From: Sphingobacteriales bacterium
GTDB lineage: Bacteria; Bacteroidota; Bacteroidia; Chitinophagales; JADIYW01
DNA: 64,000 nt
Assembly: GCA_016719635.1 (NCBI GenBank)
Contig: JADJYT010000002.1
Coordinates: 372,001 to 436,000 of the forward strand
Direction of reading: 5' to 3'
In this document: positions 38,548-46,282 of the stretch, one piece after another
Position numbering within the stretch: position 1 is the stretch's first letter
How the letters are laid out: each line of letters begins with the position of its first letter
Position numbers and translations under genes: made by a program
Notes under the pieces: generated by a model
What the model saw: only the letters and a program-made list of their open reading frames with translations
The model's database searches: none
Told to the model about the DNA's origin: nothing

Positions 38548-39387
38548 TTATTCGTGTGAAATAAGAATTGGTACCCGCACTTCCTTTAAAATGGTATTTG
38601 CCATACTTTTTTTCAATAATCTTGAAAACGCACTTCTGCCGAATGCCCCCATTACAATAAATCCATTTTCCTCATTCAGCTTAAAATAACTGTATAAGGC
38701 ATCGCCCAAACGTGAATTGTGCTCCAAATCAATTTTCAGATTTAAAAAATGCTGATGCAGTAAATCCTTAATATTTTCGCTGTGCGATAAATGATCGGAA
38801 GACGCATCGCTGAAGGAGACCAAGGTCGTGGGTTTGGATGCCCACTCCGGAAATACATAGGAATACATCTTAATGGCATGTACGCTGGCGGGAGTTCCGT
38901 CATAACACAAGAATACATTATCTATCTGCTGTGGCTTATTGGGAACGACCAGCACGGGACAATGTGCATCCTCTAAAATATCAACTACGAAATTAGACAG
39001 CTGGTGGGCATTGACATAGGTAAAACTCATGTGTTCATCCAATACCAGCAAATCAGCAAACACCGTTTCCCTGATCAGAAAATCAACGATATCCGTACCA
39101 TCATGTATGTGTGCCTTATGTCTGACATTTTCCTTCTTACACCTTTCATTGAACAATTTCAGATTCAACTCTAATTTTTCACTGTCCGCCTTCTGTCGGT
39201 TAATGATATTCGTATACTGCGTAGGAACGAGTGTAAATACACCCGGTAAATCGTCGTAAATGTAAGACATATCGTGTAAAAATATCCCTAACACCATGCC
39301 ACCGGACTGTTTGGCTATATTAATGGCATGTTCCAATGCATATTCATTATATGTAATGGAATCAATAGCGACAATCACTTTTTTCAT
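38548..39387 (-). CDS. Universal stress protein, tandem UspA domains
   Basis: 279 aa containing two Usp domains. The first (1-145) starts MKKVIVAIDSITYNEYALEHAINIAKQSGG and ends with the APVLVVPNK strand; the second (about 150-279) ends with the nucleotide-binding type motif GAFGRSAFSRLLKKSMANTILKEVRVPILI, close to the ATP-binding GxxGxS(x)9G pattern. Usp proteins respond to starvation and stress. It lies immediately upstream of hsp20 in the same direction. Confidence 0.92.
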   Translation of the reverse strand: MKKVIVAIDSITYNEYALEHAINIAKQSGGMVLGIFLHDMSYIYDDLPGVFTLVPTQYTNIINRQKADSEKLELNLKLFNERCKKENVRHKAHIHDGTDIVDFLIRETVFADLLVLDEHMSFTYVNAHQLSNFVVDILEDAHCPVLVVPNKPQQIDNVFLCYDGTPASVHAIKMYSYVFPEWASKPTTLVSFSDASSDHLSHSENIKDLLHQHFLNLKIDLEHNSRLGDALYSYFKLNEENGFIVMGAFGRSAFSRLLKKSMANTILKEVRVPILISHE

Positions 39388-39432
39388 TTTTTATTTATTT
39401 TATTATTCTTATGCATAAAGTTAATAACAAAA

Positions 39433-39555
39433 ATGAATGAATGGTATGATATATATCATCTAAAAAATACAACCGATATCCAGAAAGCCCAACAAATCCT
39501 CCATGCTTTTATTTTTATTCTGAAAAGTGTGACACAAGAACAAAAGATTCCATAA
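39433..39555 (+). CDS. Possible 40-aa small protein
   Basis: An ATG-initiated frame (MNEWYDIYHLKNTTDIQKAQ...) in the gap between the universal stress gene and the monooxygenase, ending 21 bp before the latter. Composition looks plausible (Trp, Tyr, a hydrophobic central segment), but there is no homology argument and the frame extends upstream into the antisense of the stress gene. Low confidence. Confidence 0.25.
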   Translation: MNEWYDIYHLKNTTDIQKAQQILHAFIFILKSVTQEQKIP

Positions 39556-39576
39556 ATTGTCATTTCAAAAACGAGT

Positions 39577-40845
39577 ATGAAGGTATGTATCATTGGCGCC
39601 GGAGCTTCGGGTATTGCAGCCTGTAAAGTCATGAAGGAAAATAAGATTGACTTCGATTGTTATGAAAAAGGCTCAGACATAGGCGGATTGTGGTGGTATG
39701 GCAATGACAACGGCCAAAACTCTGTCTACAAATCTCTCTGCATAAACACGTCCAAACAAATGATGGCCTATTCCGATTTCCCGATGCCGGACGATTATCC
39801 GGATTATCCGCATCACAGCCTGATTCATCAATATTTCAAGGATTATGCAGCACATTTCGGGTTTGAAAAAGACATTCATTTTAAGACTACTGCTACACAA
39901 GTTGAAAAGAAAGGGGATAAATACCTGGTTACAACGGATAAAACCGGCACAAAAGAATACGATGCCGTCTTGGTCTGCAACGGGCATCACTGGAAACCTA
40001 AATATGCATCGTTTGACGGAACATTTGACGGAAAAGTCCTTCATGCCCATGATTACAAGACTGTGGATGGATTCGAAGATAAATCTGTCTTGGTTATCGG
40101 CATCGGTAATTCTGCGGTAGATATTGCCTGTGAACTCTGCACAGTGGCTAAGAAAGTGGTGATATCTACCAGAAGCGGCGCCTATATCATTCCAAAATAT
40201 TTATTTGGCATTCCCACCGACCACATCTCCAAACCACCGCTGGCATATGCTCCGCTCTTCCTGCAGCGTGCCGCCCTGCAGACAGCCCTTCAGATTAATG
40301 TGGGCAAACAGGAAAACTACGGTGTACCGACTCCCAATCGTCCAATTTTATCCGAACATCCGACCATTTCACAGGATTTACTGAATAAGGTGGGACATGG
40401 AAAGGTCAAGATCAGACCCAATGTTAAGATGCTGAATGGAAATGCCGTTATTTTTGATGATGGAACCGAAGAAACATTTGATGTACTGATCTACTGCACC
40501 GGTTACAGCATCACCTTTCCTTTCTTTGACAAGAATTTCCTTGATCCAAAAGATAACAATGTGCAATTATACCATAAGGTAGTACATCCCGAACATAAGA
40601 ATTTATTTTTTCTGGGTCTTATTCAGCCGCTGGGAGCCATCATGCCACTTTCAGAGATGCAGGCAAAATGGATAGCGGGTATATTATCCGGTAAGTCTAA
40701 ACTTCCGTCAAAAGAAAAAATGCATCAAACAATTAAGGAAGACAGAGCCGAGATGAAAAAACGGTATAAGGATTCTGAGCGGCATACGGTTCAGGTGGAT
40801 TTTTATCCTTACAAACGTCTGCTGGAACAGGCTATGAAATATTAA
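39577..40845 (+). CDS. Flavin-containing monooxygenase-like protein
   Basis: 422 aa. FAD-binding GAGASGIAACKV (7-18), the FMO fingerprint close to FxGxxxHxxxY (FDGKVLHAHDY, about 146-156) and the NADPH-binding motif GIGNSAVDIACE (about 168). FMO-type enzymes oxygenate soft nucleophiles (N or S) or ketones using NADPH and oxygen; the substrate is not inferable. No pathway genes surround it; the gene is alone between the stress operon and the YXWGXW-type protein. Confidence 0.88.
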   Translation: MKVCIIGAGASGIAACKVMKENKIDFDCYEKGSDIGGLWWYGNDNGQNSVYKSLCINTSKQMMAYSDFPMPDDYPDYPHHSLIHQYFKDYAAHFGFEKDIHFKTTATQVEKKGDKYLVTTDKTGTKEYDAVLVCNGHHWKPKYASFDGTFDGKVLHAHDYKTVDGFEDKSVLVIGIGNSAVDIACELCTVAKKVVISTRSGAYIIPKYLFGIPTDHISKPPLAYAPLFLQRAALQTALQINVGKQENYGVPTPNRPILSEHPTISQDLLNKVGHGKVKIRPNVKMLNGNAVIFDDGTEETFDVLIYCTGYSITFPFFDKNFLDPKDNNVQLYHKVVHPEHKNLFFLGLIQPLGAIMPLSEMQAKWIAGILSGKSKLPSKEKMHQTIKEDRAEMKKRYKDSERHTVQVDFYPYKRLLEQAMKY

Positions 40846-40851
40846 TCGTGC

Positions 40852-41154
40852 TTATTTCCAATGCCCAGGCACCCAATGCCATCCATATTTTGTATTCTTC
40901 CAGTGTCCCTGAACCCATACCATACCATTATTGGGTACTACCCATTTTCCTTCTATCCATACATATTGATTAGCTTTCGGACTCCATACCCAATCACCGT
41001 CTATCCATACGTGTTTCGGGCCGGGGCAGGCTGGGCGCACCACCACCACTTTTGAATTATTCGGCCTTACTTTTACATATACATGCGGAGGCCTGGCTGT
41101 TGTGTGCAAAGCGACAACAACTACAAGCATCATCATTACTATTATTTTTCTCAT
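40852..41154 (-). CDS. YXWGXW-repeat-type small exported protein
   Basis: 100 aa. Signal peptide (1-20), then four short tryptophan-rich units: HVWIDGDWVW, QYVWIEGKWV, MVWVQGHW and WHWVPGHW, resembling the YXWGXW repeat family of secreted Bacteroidota and proteobacterial proteins of unknown function. Such Trp/His-rich tails may bind metals or polysaccharides, but that is conjecture. Convergent with the monooxygenase, divergent from the lysine-rich gene. Confidence 0.8.
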   Translation of the reverse strand: MRKIIVMMMLVVVVALHTTARPPHVYVKVRPNNSKVVVVRPACPGPKHVWIDGDWVWSPKANQYVWIEGKWVVPNNGMVWVQGHWKNTKYGWHWVPGHWK

Positions 41155-41286
41155 TGTCTATATTTTATGGTCATTAAATCTGTATTATTTTATTATTGGA
41201 CTGCTTAAAAAACAAAAGGTTTAATTTTTAAAATTTTTTTTTAAAAATATTTGCATAATTGCCTGATTTCATTTTACATTTAGCCA

Positions 41287-42417
41287 ATGATTTTAAAACT
41301 CATCAACAACATACTGTCTGTGGGAAAGAAAACAAAAAGAGAAGAACCGAAAAAAGCTGCCAAGCCGGCTCCTAAACCTGTTCGTCCTGCAGCCAAAAAA
41401 GTTGCAGCAGCTAAGCCTGCACGGGCAACTGTTGGGAAAAAACCTTCTAAACCCGCTGTAAAAAAAGCAACGATAAAGATTCCTGCTAAAGCACCTGTGA
41501 AGAAAGCTGCAAAAACTCTTCCAAAAGAAAAAGTGAAAGCTAAAGTTGCCGTTAAACCAGCTATTAAAAAAGCAGCCGCAAAACCGGCTGTAAAGAAACC
41601 GGCAAAAAATGCTGCGGTTAAATCAAAAACTCCTTTAAAAAACAATAAGAAACCCCAACCAACTGTGACCAAGAAAACCACACCTGCAAAAGCTGTATCC
41701 AAACCCACCCGAAAGGTGGAAGTGCCGAAGAAAGTACCCGCTAAGAAAATAAGTACCCCTGCTGTTAAAGCGGTTGTGAAGAAACCGGTACCTGTTGTGC
41801 ATGTAAAACAACCCAAATCTGTGGCGAAACAAGAGCCTCCTAAAAAAGTACCGACAACACCGGTGTCAAAATCAGCAGGCAAAAAAAATAAAAAACAACC
41901 CGAGACCGCTGTACCTGCTAAACCGGTTCTGCCGGTAGTTCCACCCGGCGGCAAACGCAAGTTAATTGTGGATTATAAAAATGTACCCGATGAAGTCCTG
42001 AGAGCATTGTCGGAAAAATATCCGCATGGATACAACAAAGGCATTATTAAATTCACCAATGCAAAAAAGGAAGTGGTATCCGCCGTACCTATTGAATTGG
42101 GGGATATCTCCTATTTGGTGAAAGTCAGTACACAACTTCAAAAGATGGTGGATGATTACGATGAAGATGAGTTGTTCCCGGAAGTAGCAGCCCCTATTGA
42201 AAAAGAAATATCTGTCGGTGCGGCAGGCGATTTTGATGATTTTGACAAGAGTGATGAGGATGATTCGCCAAAAAGAAAAGCCAAAGGAAGGGTAAAGAGC
42301 GCCGATGACCTGGAATATGGGTTTGACGAGGATGACGACGAGGATGACGACGAGGATGACGACGAGGATGACGACGATTCTGTCAGCGATGAGGAGGATG
42401 AGGAGGATGACGAATAA
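41287..42417 (+). CDS. Lysine/alanine-rich protein with central domain and acidic tail
   Basis: 376 aa in three parts: residues about 15-224 are histone-H1-like low complexity (K/A/P/V-rich, many KKPA, PAKK units); 225-290 look folded (KLIVDYKNVPDEVLRALSEKYPHGYN) and are a domain I do not recognise; 290-376 are acidic, with a four-fold DNA repeat encoding EDDD units. A basic tail suggests nucleic acid binding and an acidic tail suggests charge shielding, as in DNA-binding or chaperone-like proteins, but this is inference. Upstream is an exceptionally AT-rich 130-bp divergent region; the gene ends at a perfect palindrome. Confidence 0.75.
   Translation: MILKLINNILSVGKKTKREEPKKAAKPAPKPVRPAAKKVAAAKPARATVGKKPSKPAVKKATIKIPAKAPVKKAAKTLPKEKVKAKVAVKPAIKKAAAKPAVKKPAKNAAVKSKTPLKNNKKPQPTVTKKTTPAKAVSKPTRKVEVPKKVPAKKISTPAVKAVVKKPVPVVHVKQPKSVAKQEPPKKVPTTPVSKSAGKKNKKQPETAVPAKPVLPVVPPGGKRKLIVDYKNVPDEVLRALSEKYPHGYNKGIIKFTNAKKEVVSAVPIELGDISYLVKVSTQLQKMVDDYDEDELFPEVAAPIEKEISVGAAGDFDDFDKSDEDDSPKRKAKGRVKSADDLEYGFDEDDDEDDDEDDDEDDDDSVSDEEDEEDDE
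42328..42375 (+). repeat. Tandem 12-bp repeat, four copies
   Basis: Four exact copies of GAGGATGACGAC encode the Glu/Asp-rich tail of the lysine-rich protein. Exact tandem copies imply possible copy-number variation by slippage. Confidence 0.9.
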
Positions 42418-42420
42418 AAC

Positions 42421-42463
42421 ATAAATGAGGAAGGGATTCAAATTGAATCCCTTCCTCATTTAT
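42421..42463. terminator. Perfect 21-bp inverted repeat, bidirectional terminator
   Basis: Positions 42421-42441 and 42443-42463 are exact reverse complements with a one-base centre (in practice a loop of about seven). It lies 4 bp after the lysine-rich gene and 10 bp before the DUF4112 stop on the other strand. The arms end in AT-rich sequence on both sides, so it can terminate both genes. Confidence 0.75.
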
Positions 42464-42472
42464 ATCCTGTCA

Positions 42473-42967
42473 TTAAGGCATCCCAACTAAAAAGAGCCAA
42501 ACCCACTTCAATATAAAATAGGTTAATACGGCTAATATTATATAGATTACCGATACAACGGCTAATACAGGAAGGACAACAGACCATGCACTTCCATGGT
42601 GTTTTCCTTCTTCAAAATGTTCAATCGCCAAAATCAGATTCCTTCTGTTGGCCTTATAAAAAACATCAAAGAACCTTCCTATAAACGGCACCAGTCCAAC
42701 AATGGCATCGATGGTACTGTTTACCACCATTTTTGCAACCGACTTGCCGCTTGCGCCATTTCGAAGCATAGCAATTAATAGATAAATGGAAATGCCATAA
42801 TCTACTAGGTCACCGAAACCCGGAACCAACCCGATGATAGGATCTATGCCAAAAGTCATATTAGTGCCCGGAATTCGAAACTGGCTATCCATTAAACGAA
42901 CCAGACGAGCTATCTTCTGCAGCGATGGGGGTATGGTTTTGCCTTCTATTTTATTAGGACCGGGCAT
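42473..42967 (-). CDS. DUF4112-family membrane protein
   Basis: 164 aa. Core family motif is visible as FGIDPIIGLVPGFGDLVDYGIS (about residues 39-60) and PFIGRFFDVFYKANRRN; two to three hydrophobic segments follow, the last at the C-terminus. DUF4112 proteins are of unknown function. The ATG (42967) overlaps the stop of the upstream gene by one base (TGATG), so translation is coupled. Confidence 0.85.
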   Translation of the reverse strand: MPGPNKIEGKTIPPSLQKIARLVRLMDSQFRIPGTNMTFGIDPIIGLVPGFGDLVDYGISIYLLIAMLRNGASGKSVAKMVVNSTIDAIVGLVPFIGRFFDVFYKANRRNLILAIEHFEEGKHHGSAWSVVLPVLAVVSVIYIILAVLTYFILKWVWLFLVGMP

Positions 42968-43434
42968 CAGGGTTCGACCGTAATCATATTTAATCCCAGC
43001 AAATGCTGTTCATCATACGATACCCCCAGAAAACCAAAGAGTCCGCCGGATGCTTCTGCAACAGATTGTGCCAGACTTCTCAGCGTTTTGAGTAATGAGC
43101 GGGCATATAATGAATCCACTTTTAGGAGGATATCGTTCAGTTTCGTAAGTTCCAAAACCAACAGGTGTGTGCGTTCTTCCGCCGGCAGTTGGCCATATAG
43201 TTGAGTTAAAGATATCAGCTGTGATTCAAAATTCGTTTCTACCTCATTAAAAAAGTCAAATAAAATGGGATCTCCGACAGATGCTCTCAACCGAACGACA
43301 TGCTTTGACTGTTCTTTTTCTTCCGCATCAAAGTTATCGTCTGCCCCTCCGATTAAATAGGAAACCAATGCCGGAGAAAGGTATATCAATGTTTTTTCCT
43401 CTTCTGATAAATGATTGAATTGTAAAATAGCCAT
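42967..43434 (-). CDS. Uncharacterised alpha-helical protein coupled to DUF4112
   Basis: 155 aa from ATG 43434 (a TTG start seven codons upstream is possible). No signal peptide; almost entirely predicted helical with many charged residues. It opens FNHLSEEEKTLIYLSPALVSYLIGGADDNFDAEEKEQS, which looks like a TerB-like motif (acidic DxxFDxxE near residue 34), but I cannot confirm that family. Followed by the one-base stop/start overlap with DUF4112. Function unknown; a soluble partner of the membrane protein is a reasonable guess. Confidence 0.7.
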   Translation of the reverse strand: MAILQFNHLSEEEKTLIYLSPALVSYLIGGADDNFDAEEKEQSKHVVRLRASVGDPILFDFFNEVETNFESQLISLTQLYGQLPAEERTHLLVLELTKLNDILLKVDSLYARSLLKTLRSLAQSVAEASGGLFGFLGVSYDEQHLLGLNMITVEP

Positions 43435-43452
43435 CTTTAAAACTTTGATATG

Positions 43453-43460
43453 CAAACCTA
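43453..43460 (-). promoter_or_regulatory. Candidate -7 element for the DUF4112 operon
   Basis: Reads TAGGTTTG on the minus strand (TAnnTTTG), 18 bp upstream of the ATG at 43434. -33 element not obvious. Confidence 0.35.
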
Positions 43461-43532
43461 CGTATTTTTTTTGATTTCATGATAAACAACTGCCCTTAAA
43501 GTGACCATAAATAACCAATTGTTCACAAATCA

Positions 43533-43561
43533 TTTGGTAAAAAATATGGGATTTATTTTTG
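43533..43561 (+). promoter_or_regulatory. Strong Bacteroidota-type promoter, small lipoprotein gene
   Basis: TTTG (43533-43536), 17-bp spacer, then TATTTTTG (43554-43561), close to the TTTG-N19-TAnnTTTG consensus. It gives a leader of about 47 nt before the ATG at 43616. Confidence 0.6.
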
Positions 43562-43615
43562 ATTTTTAAATCAAACCTATATCTTTAAGCATTATTTAAC
43601 TAAAAAAATAAATTT

Positions 43616-43846
43616 ATGAAAAAACTTACTGTTTTCGCTTTCGCAGCGATTCTGACACTGGGAGCATCTTCCTGCAAAAAAGCATGTAAATGTACCATTA
43701 CAGATGCAGCTCTTGATCCTGCAGCTGTATCCGCATTTAATACCGCCGCCTCAGCAGCCGGATCTAATCAAACTCTTTGTGATGCAGTGGATGCTAGTGT
43801 TACTGCAGTTTCGACCGTTGCTACAGATGGATGTTCATTGAAATAA
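43616..43846 (+). CDS. Small cysteine-containing lipoprotein
   Basis: 76 aa. Lipoprotein signal with lipobox GASSC (Cys20 followed by KK). The mature part has four more cysteines, Cys24, Cys26, Cys55 and Cys73, which could form two disulphides, and is otherwise Ala/Thr/Ser-rich. No family recognised. A good promoter upstream and a good terminator downstream show a monocistronic unit, likely well expressed. The product is probably attached to the outer membrane; function unknown. Confidence 0.8.
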   Translation: MKKLTVFAFAAILTLGASSCKKACKCTITDAALDPAAVSAFNTAASAAGSNQTLCDAVDASVTAVSTVATDGCSLK

Positions 43847-43872
43847 ACACATCTGTCAACTGTTATTAATTT

Positions 43873-43901
43873 AAAGGGCGATATTCATCGCTCTTTTTTT
43901 T
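43873..43901 (+). terminator. Terminator of the small lipoprotein gene
   Basis: AGGGCGAT and ATCGCTCT pair (one G-U) with an ATTC loop, followed by a run of eight or more T, 27 bp after the stop codon. Confidence 0.85.
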
Positions 43902-43914
43902 ATCTTTAACTTTT

Positions 43915-44844
43915 ATGAGAAAAACACTCTCCATCTTACTAAGCATTTCCTTAGGTATCGTCTTTATAGTATCTGCCGCTTCCAAGATATACCCGATGGA
44001 GCCGTTCGAGTACCAATTTGTGGATATGGGAATGGCTACCTGGAAGACATCGCCCTATATTGCCCGGCTGTTTATAGGCATGGAGTTTTTTCTGGGCATG
44101 CTGCTCATACTGAATATAGCCCTGCGAAAGATTACGGTAAAATTTGCCACAGCCCTGCTGATTGTATTTTCCGTCTATTTGGTTTATAAAATCATTACCG
44201 AAGGCAATACCGGCAACTGCGGCTGCTTTGGTGAATTGGTCGTCATGTCTCCTTTGCAAGGCATTCTTAAAAACCTGTTTCTACTGGTATGTTTTATTGT
44301 ATTATATCTCATTTCGGAAAAAGATTACTGGAACACCAGGTGGAAACTTATTATAAGCCCTGTATTGCTTATAGGTTCCATGTGCCTTGGATTCTTCATA
44401 TACCCCGTAAATCCTACCTTCTCTTCCACCCTTGACAAAGAAAAGGTGAACTACAGATTGCCGTTGGAACTTATGTACCAGCCGTCAAAGACAGAAAAAC
44501 CAAAAATTGACCTGAGAAAGGGAAAACATATCATTGCATTCATGAGTCTGACGTGTTCTCACTGCAGAATCGCCGGTAAAAAACTGGCTGTCATTCATAA
44601 GAAAAATCCCACTCTCCCGATTTACATAGCACTTAACGGTGATAAAAAACTGGAGAAAGCATTTTTTGAAGACACCCACACTCAAAATATCCCGCATAAT
44701 CTGTTTTTAGGCCCTGCAGACTGGATAAAGGTAGCAGGCATCGGCTTACCGGTCATTATGTATGTCGATAACAGCACCGTTAAAAAGAAATTCAATGGCA
44801 TTACGATGAATCAGGAGGATATGGAAAAATGGATGGCAGAATAA
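43915..44844 (+). CDS. MauE/DoxX-like membrane protein fused to a thioredoxin-like domain
   Basis: 309 aa. The first 165 residues have four to five membrane helices, including the MauE-type NCGCFGE motif (Cys102, Cys104) after the third helix. Residues about 195-309 form a thioredoxin-like domain with redox motif CSHC (214-217). The combination resembles a redox relay across the membrane: a VKOR/MauE-type transporter coupled to a disulphide reductase domain, probably with the Trx domain facing the periplasm. Located after the cysteine-rich small lipoprotein, which could be a client, but separated by a terminator. Its stop adjoins the convergent phosphoesterase. Confidence 0.85.
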   Translation: MRKTLSILLSISLGIVFIVSAASKIYPMEPFEYQFVDMGMATWKTSPYIARLFIGMEFFLGMLLILNIALRKITVKFATALLIVFSVYLVYKIITEGNTGNCGCFGELVVMSPLQGILKNLFLLVCFIVLYLISEKDYWNTRWKLIISPVLLIGSMCLGFFIYPVNPTFSSTLDKEKVNYRLPLELMYQPSKTEKPKIDLRKGKHIIAFMSLTCSHCRIAGKKLAVIHKKNPTLPIYIALNGDKKLEKAFFEDTHTQNIPHNLFLGPADWIKVAGIGLPVIMYVDNSTVKKKFNGITMNQEDMEKWMAE

Positions 44845-46158
44845 TTATTGAAGGACAAACCGTTGTGAGCGGCTGCCTTCCTCATCTATCAGCACTATCG
44901 TATAAGAACCTTTAGTCAGGAAGGAAAAATCAAACTCATAATAGTTTGACCTTCTTGAATCATTGTTCATCCTTTGATCATATACACATCTTCCAAGCAC
45001 ATCGAATAACTGAACTTTACTGCCGGGATGAATCAATTCCTGATGAATGATAAATTTGCCATTGTTCGGATTCGGGTAAAGGGTGGTTTTATCATTTTTT
45101 TGTGGTATGTAACCCGTAGAAACATCCGGTGCTTCATACACGTTGACCACTTGAAAATAGGCAGAATCATTATCTTTATTGGCGGCCATACCTCTCACTC
45201 TCATAATTTTATCTACCAGCGGATAGTCGTAATCAACGTGGATATGGCCCGTCATCCAGAGCCCCAGATTTGGCTTATACGGTTTCAGCATATCCGTCAG
45301 TTTTGTATATTCGTCCCAGTCAAATACAAAATTGGAAAGTATCACCAATATGTTTTCTGTAGCGGGATGGTGTGAAATAAACAGCACATTGTGGTTCTTT
45401 TTGTGCGGATTGACCGCCAGTTCCTCTTTCAGCCAGCGGTAAGTACCTCCCTGCCAGTCCATCAACTGTGCTTCCGGTCCGATGCCCGGTTCTGCTTTAT
45501 TCACATGATATCGGGGGTTAAAATCCAATCCGTAAAAAACAAACCCATCGTATTCAAACGAAAAATTCTGGAGATAATGCTCCAGGCCTGTTTCAGGATT
45601 GTATGTCCTGAAAAGTCTTGTTCCGTCATTCCAGTTATCAAAAAACAGTTTTGCATTATCGTACACCTCTCCAAACACTTCGTTGATGACAGAATCACCC
45701 GAAGCATAGGGTGCTTCCGTCTGATATTTTACATAAGGCCATACATCGTGATTGCCAATAACAGGCACATAAGGCACCTGCAATCCGTTCATAATTTCCT
45801 TGAATTTCAGGAATTCGGATTTTTCAGCACTGCCGGTCAAATCTCCGGATACCACCACAAATTTTATATTCTTATCCTGACGGTGAAAATTAATCCACTT
45901 TACGGCCTCCCGCAGGGCATTCGCCGGTTTGGAATTATCCGTATCTGGCATGGTGTCATTAAAGAATCCCGGCGTACCATAGTCGGCAATTCCCTCTCCG
46001 ATATGAGTATCCGTTATATGTACAAATGAAAATTTATACTGCGCTCCCGGAATTTCTTTGTTCAGATCAAATTCAGGCATCGTTTTTGTTTGAGAGAAGG
46101 AAGAAAAAGGAATAACCATCAGACAGATATAAAGCAGGTGATATTTTTTCAGGCGCAT
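44845..46158 (-). CDS. Secreted metallophosphoesterase with T9SS sorting domain
   Basis: 437 aa. Signal peptide (1-22), then a calcineurin-like phosphoesterase domain with DTH (about 50), GDLTG (about 105), GNHDVWP (about 137), HH (about 263) and GHIH (about 304). Residues about 357-437 are a C-terminal sorting domain with the YPNPNNGKF motif and a basic C-terminal strand, targeting the protein to T9SS. It would act outside the cell or on its surface on phosphate esters or nucleotides. Convergent with the MauE-Trx gene; the two stops are adjacent. Confidence 0.9.
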   Translation of the reverse strand: MRLKKYHLLYICLMVIPFSSFSQTKTMPEFDLNKEIPGAQYKFSFVHITDTHIGEGIADYGTPGFFNDTMPDTDNSKPANALREAVKWINFHRQDKNIKFVVVSGDLTGSAEKSEFLKFKEIMNGLQVPYVPVIGNHDVWPYVKYQTEAPYASGDSVINEVFGEVYDNAKLFFDNWNDGTRLFRTYNPETGLEHYLQNFSFEYDGFVFYGLDFNPRYHVNKAEPGIGPEAQLMDWQGGTYRWLKEELAVNPHKKNHNVLFISHHPATENILVILSNFVFDWDEYTKLTDMLKPYKPNLGLWMTGHIHVDYDYPLVDKIMRVRGMAANKDNDSAYFQVVNVYEAPDVSTGYIPQKNDKTTLYPNPNNGKFIIHQELIHPGSKVQLFDVLGRCVYDQRMNNDSRRSNYYEFDFSFLTKGSYTIVLIDEEGSRSQRFVLQ

Positions 46159-46234
46159 GAAATGGATTTTATACCTTAAAAATAGTCAAACAACCTGAAT
46201 TATTAGTTATCCACAGCACAATAGTATATAAGTG

Positions 46235-46264
46235 TTTGACGTTATCGATAAAATCTTATTTTTG
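46235..46264 (+). promoter_or_regulatory. Strong promoter for the exbB/exbD pair
   Basis: TTTG (46235-46238), 18-bp spacer, TATTTTTG (46257-46264), the best consensus match in the window; ATG follows at 46283. Confidence 0.6.
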
Positions 46265-46282
46265 TTAAAACAACTTTAGATT

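Noticed and set aside
41155..41286. Origin-like AT-rich stretch upstream of the lysine-rich gene
   Set aside because: It is extremely AT-rich but lacks clustered DnaA boxes or a dnaA/dnaN neighbour; it is better explained as a divergent promoter region.
41280..41960. Long minus-strand open frame rich in Thr, Phe and Gly
   Set aside because: It is the antisense of the Lys/Ala-rich coding sequence; biased composition keeps the opposite frame open. No start context or family supports it.
42156..42422. Minus-strand open frame of almost pure serine
   Set aside because: Antisense of the Asp/Glu tail repeats; low-complexity shadow.
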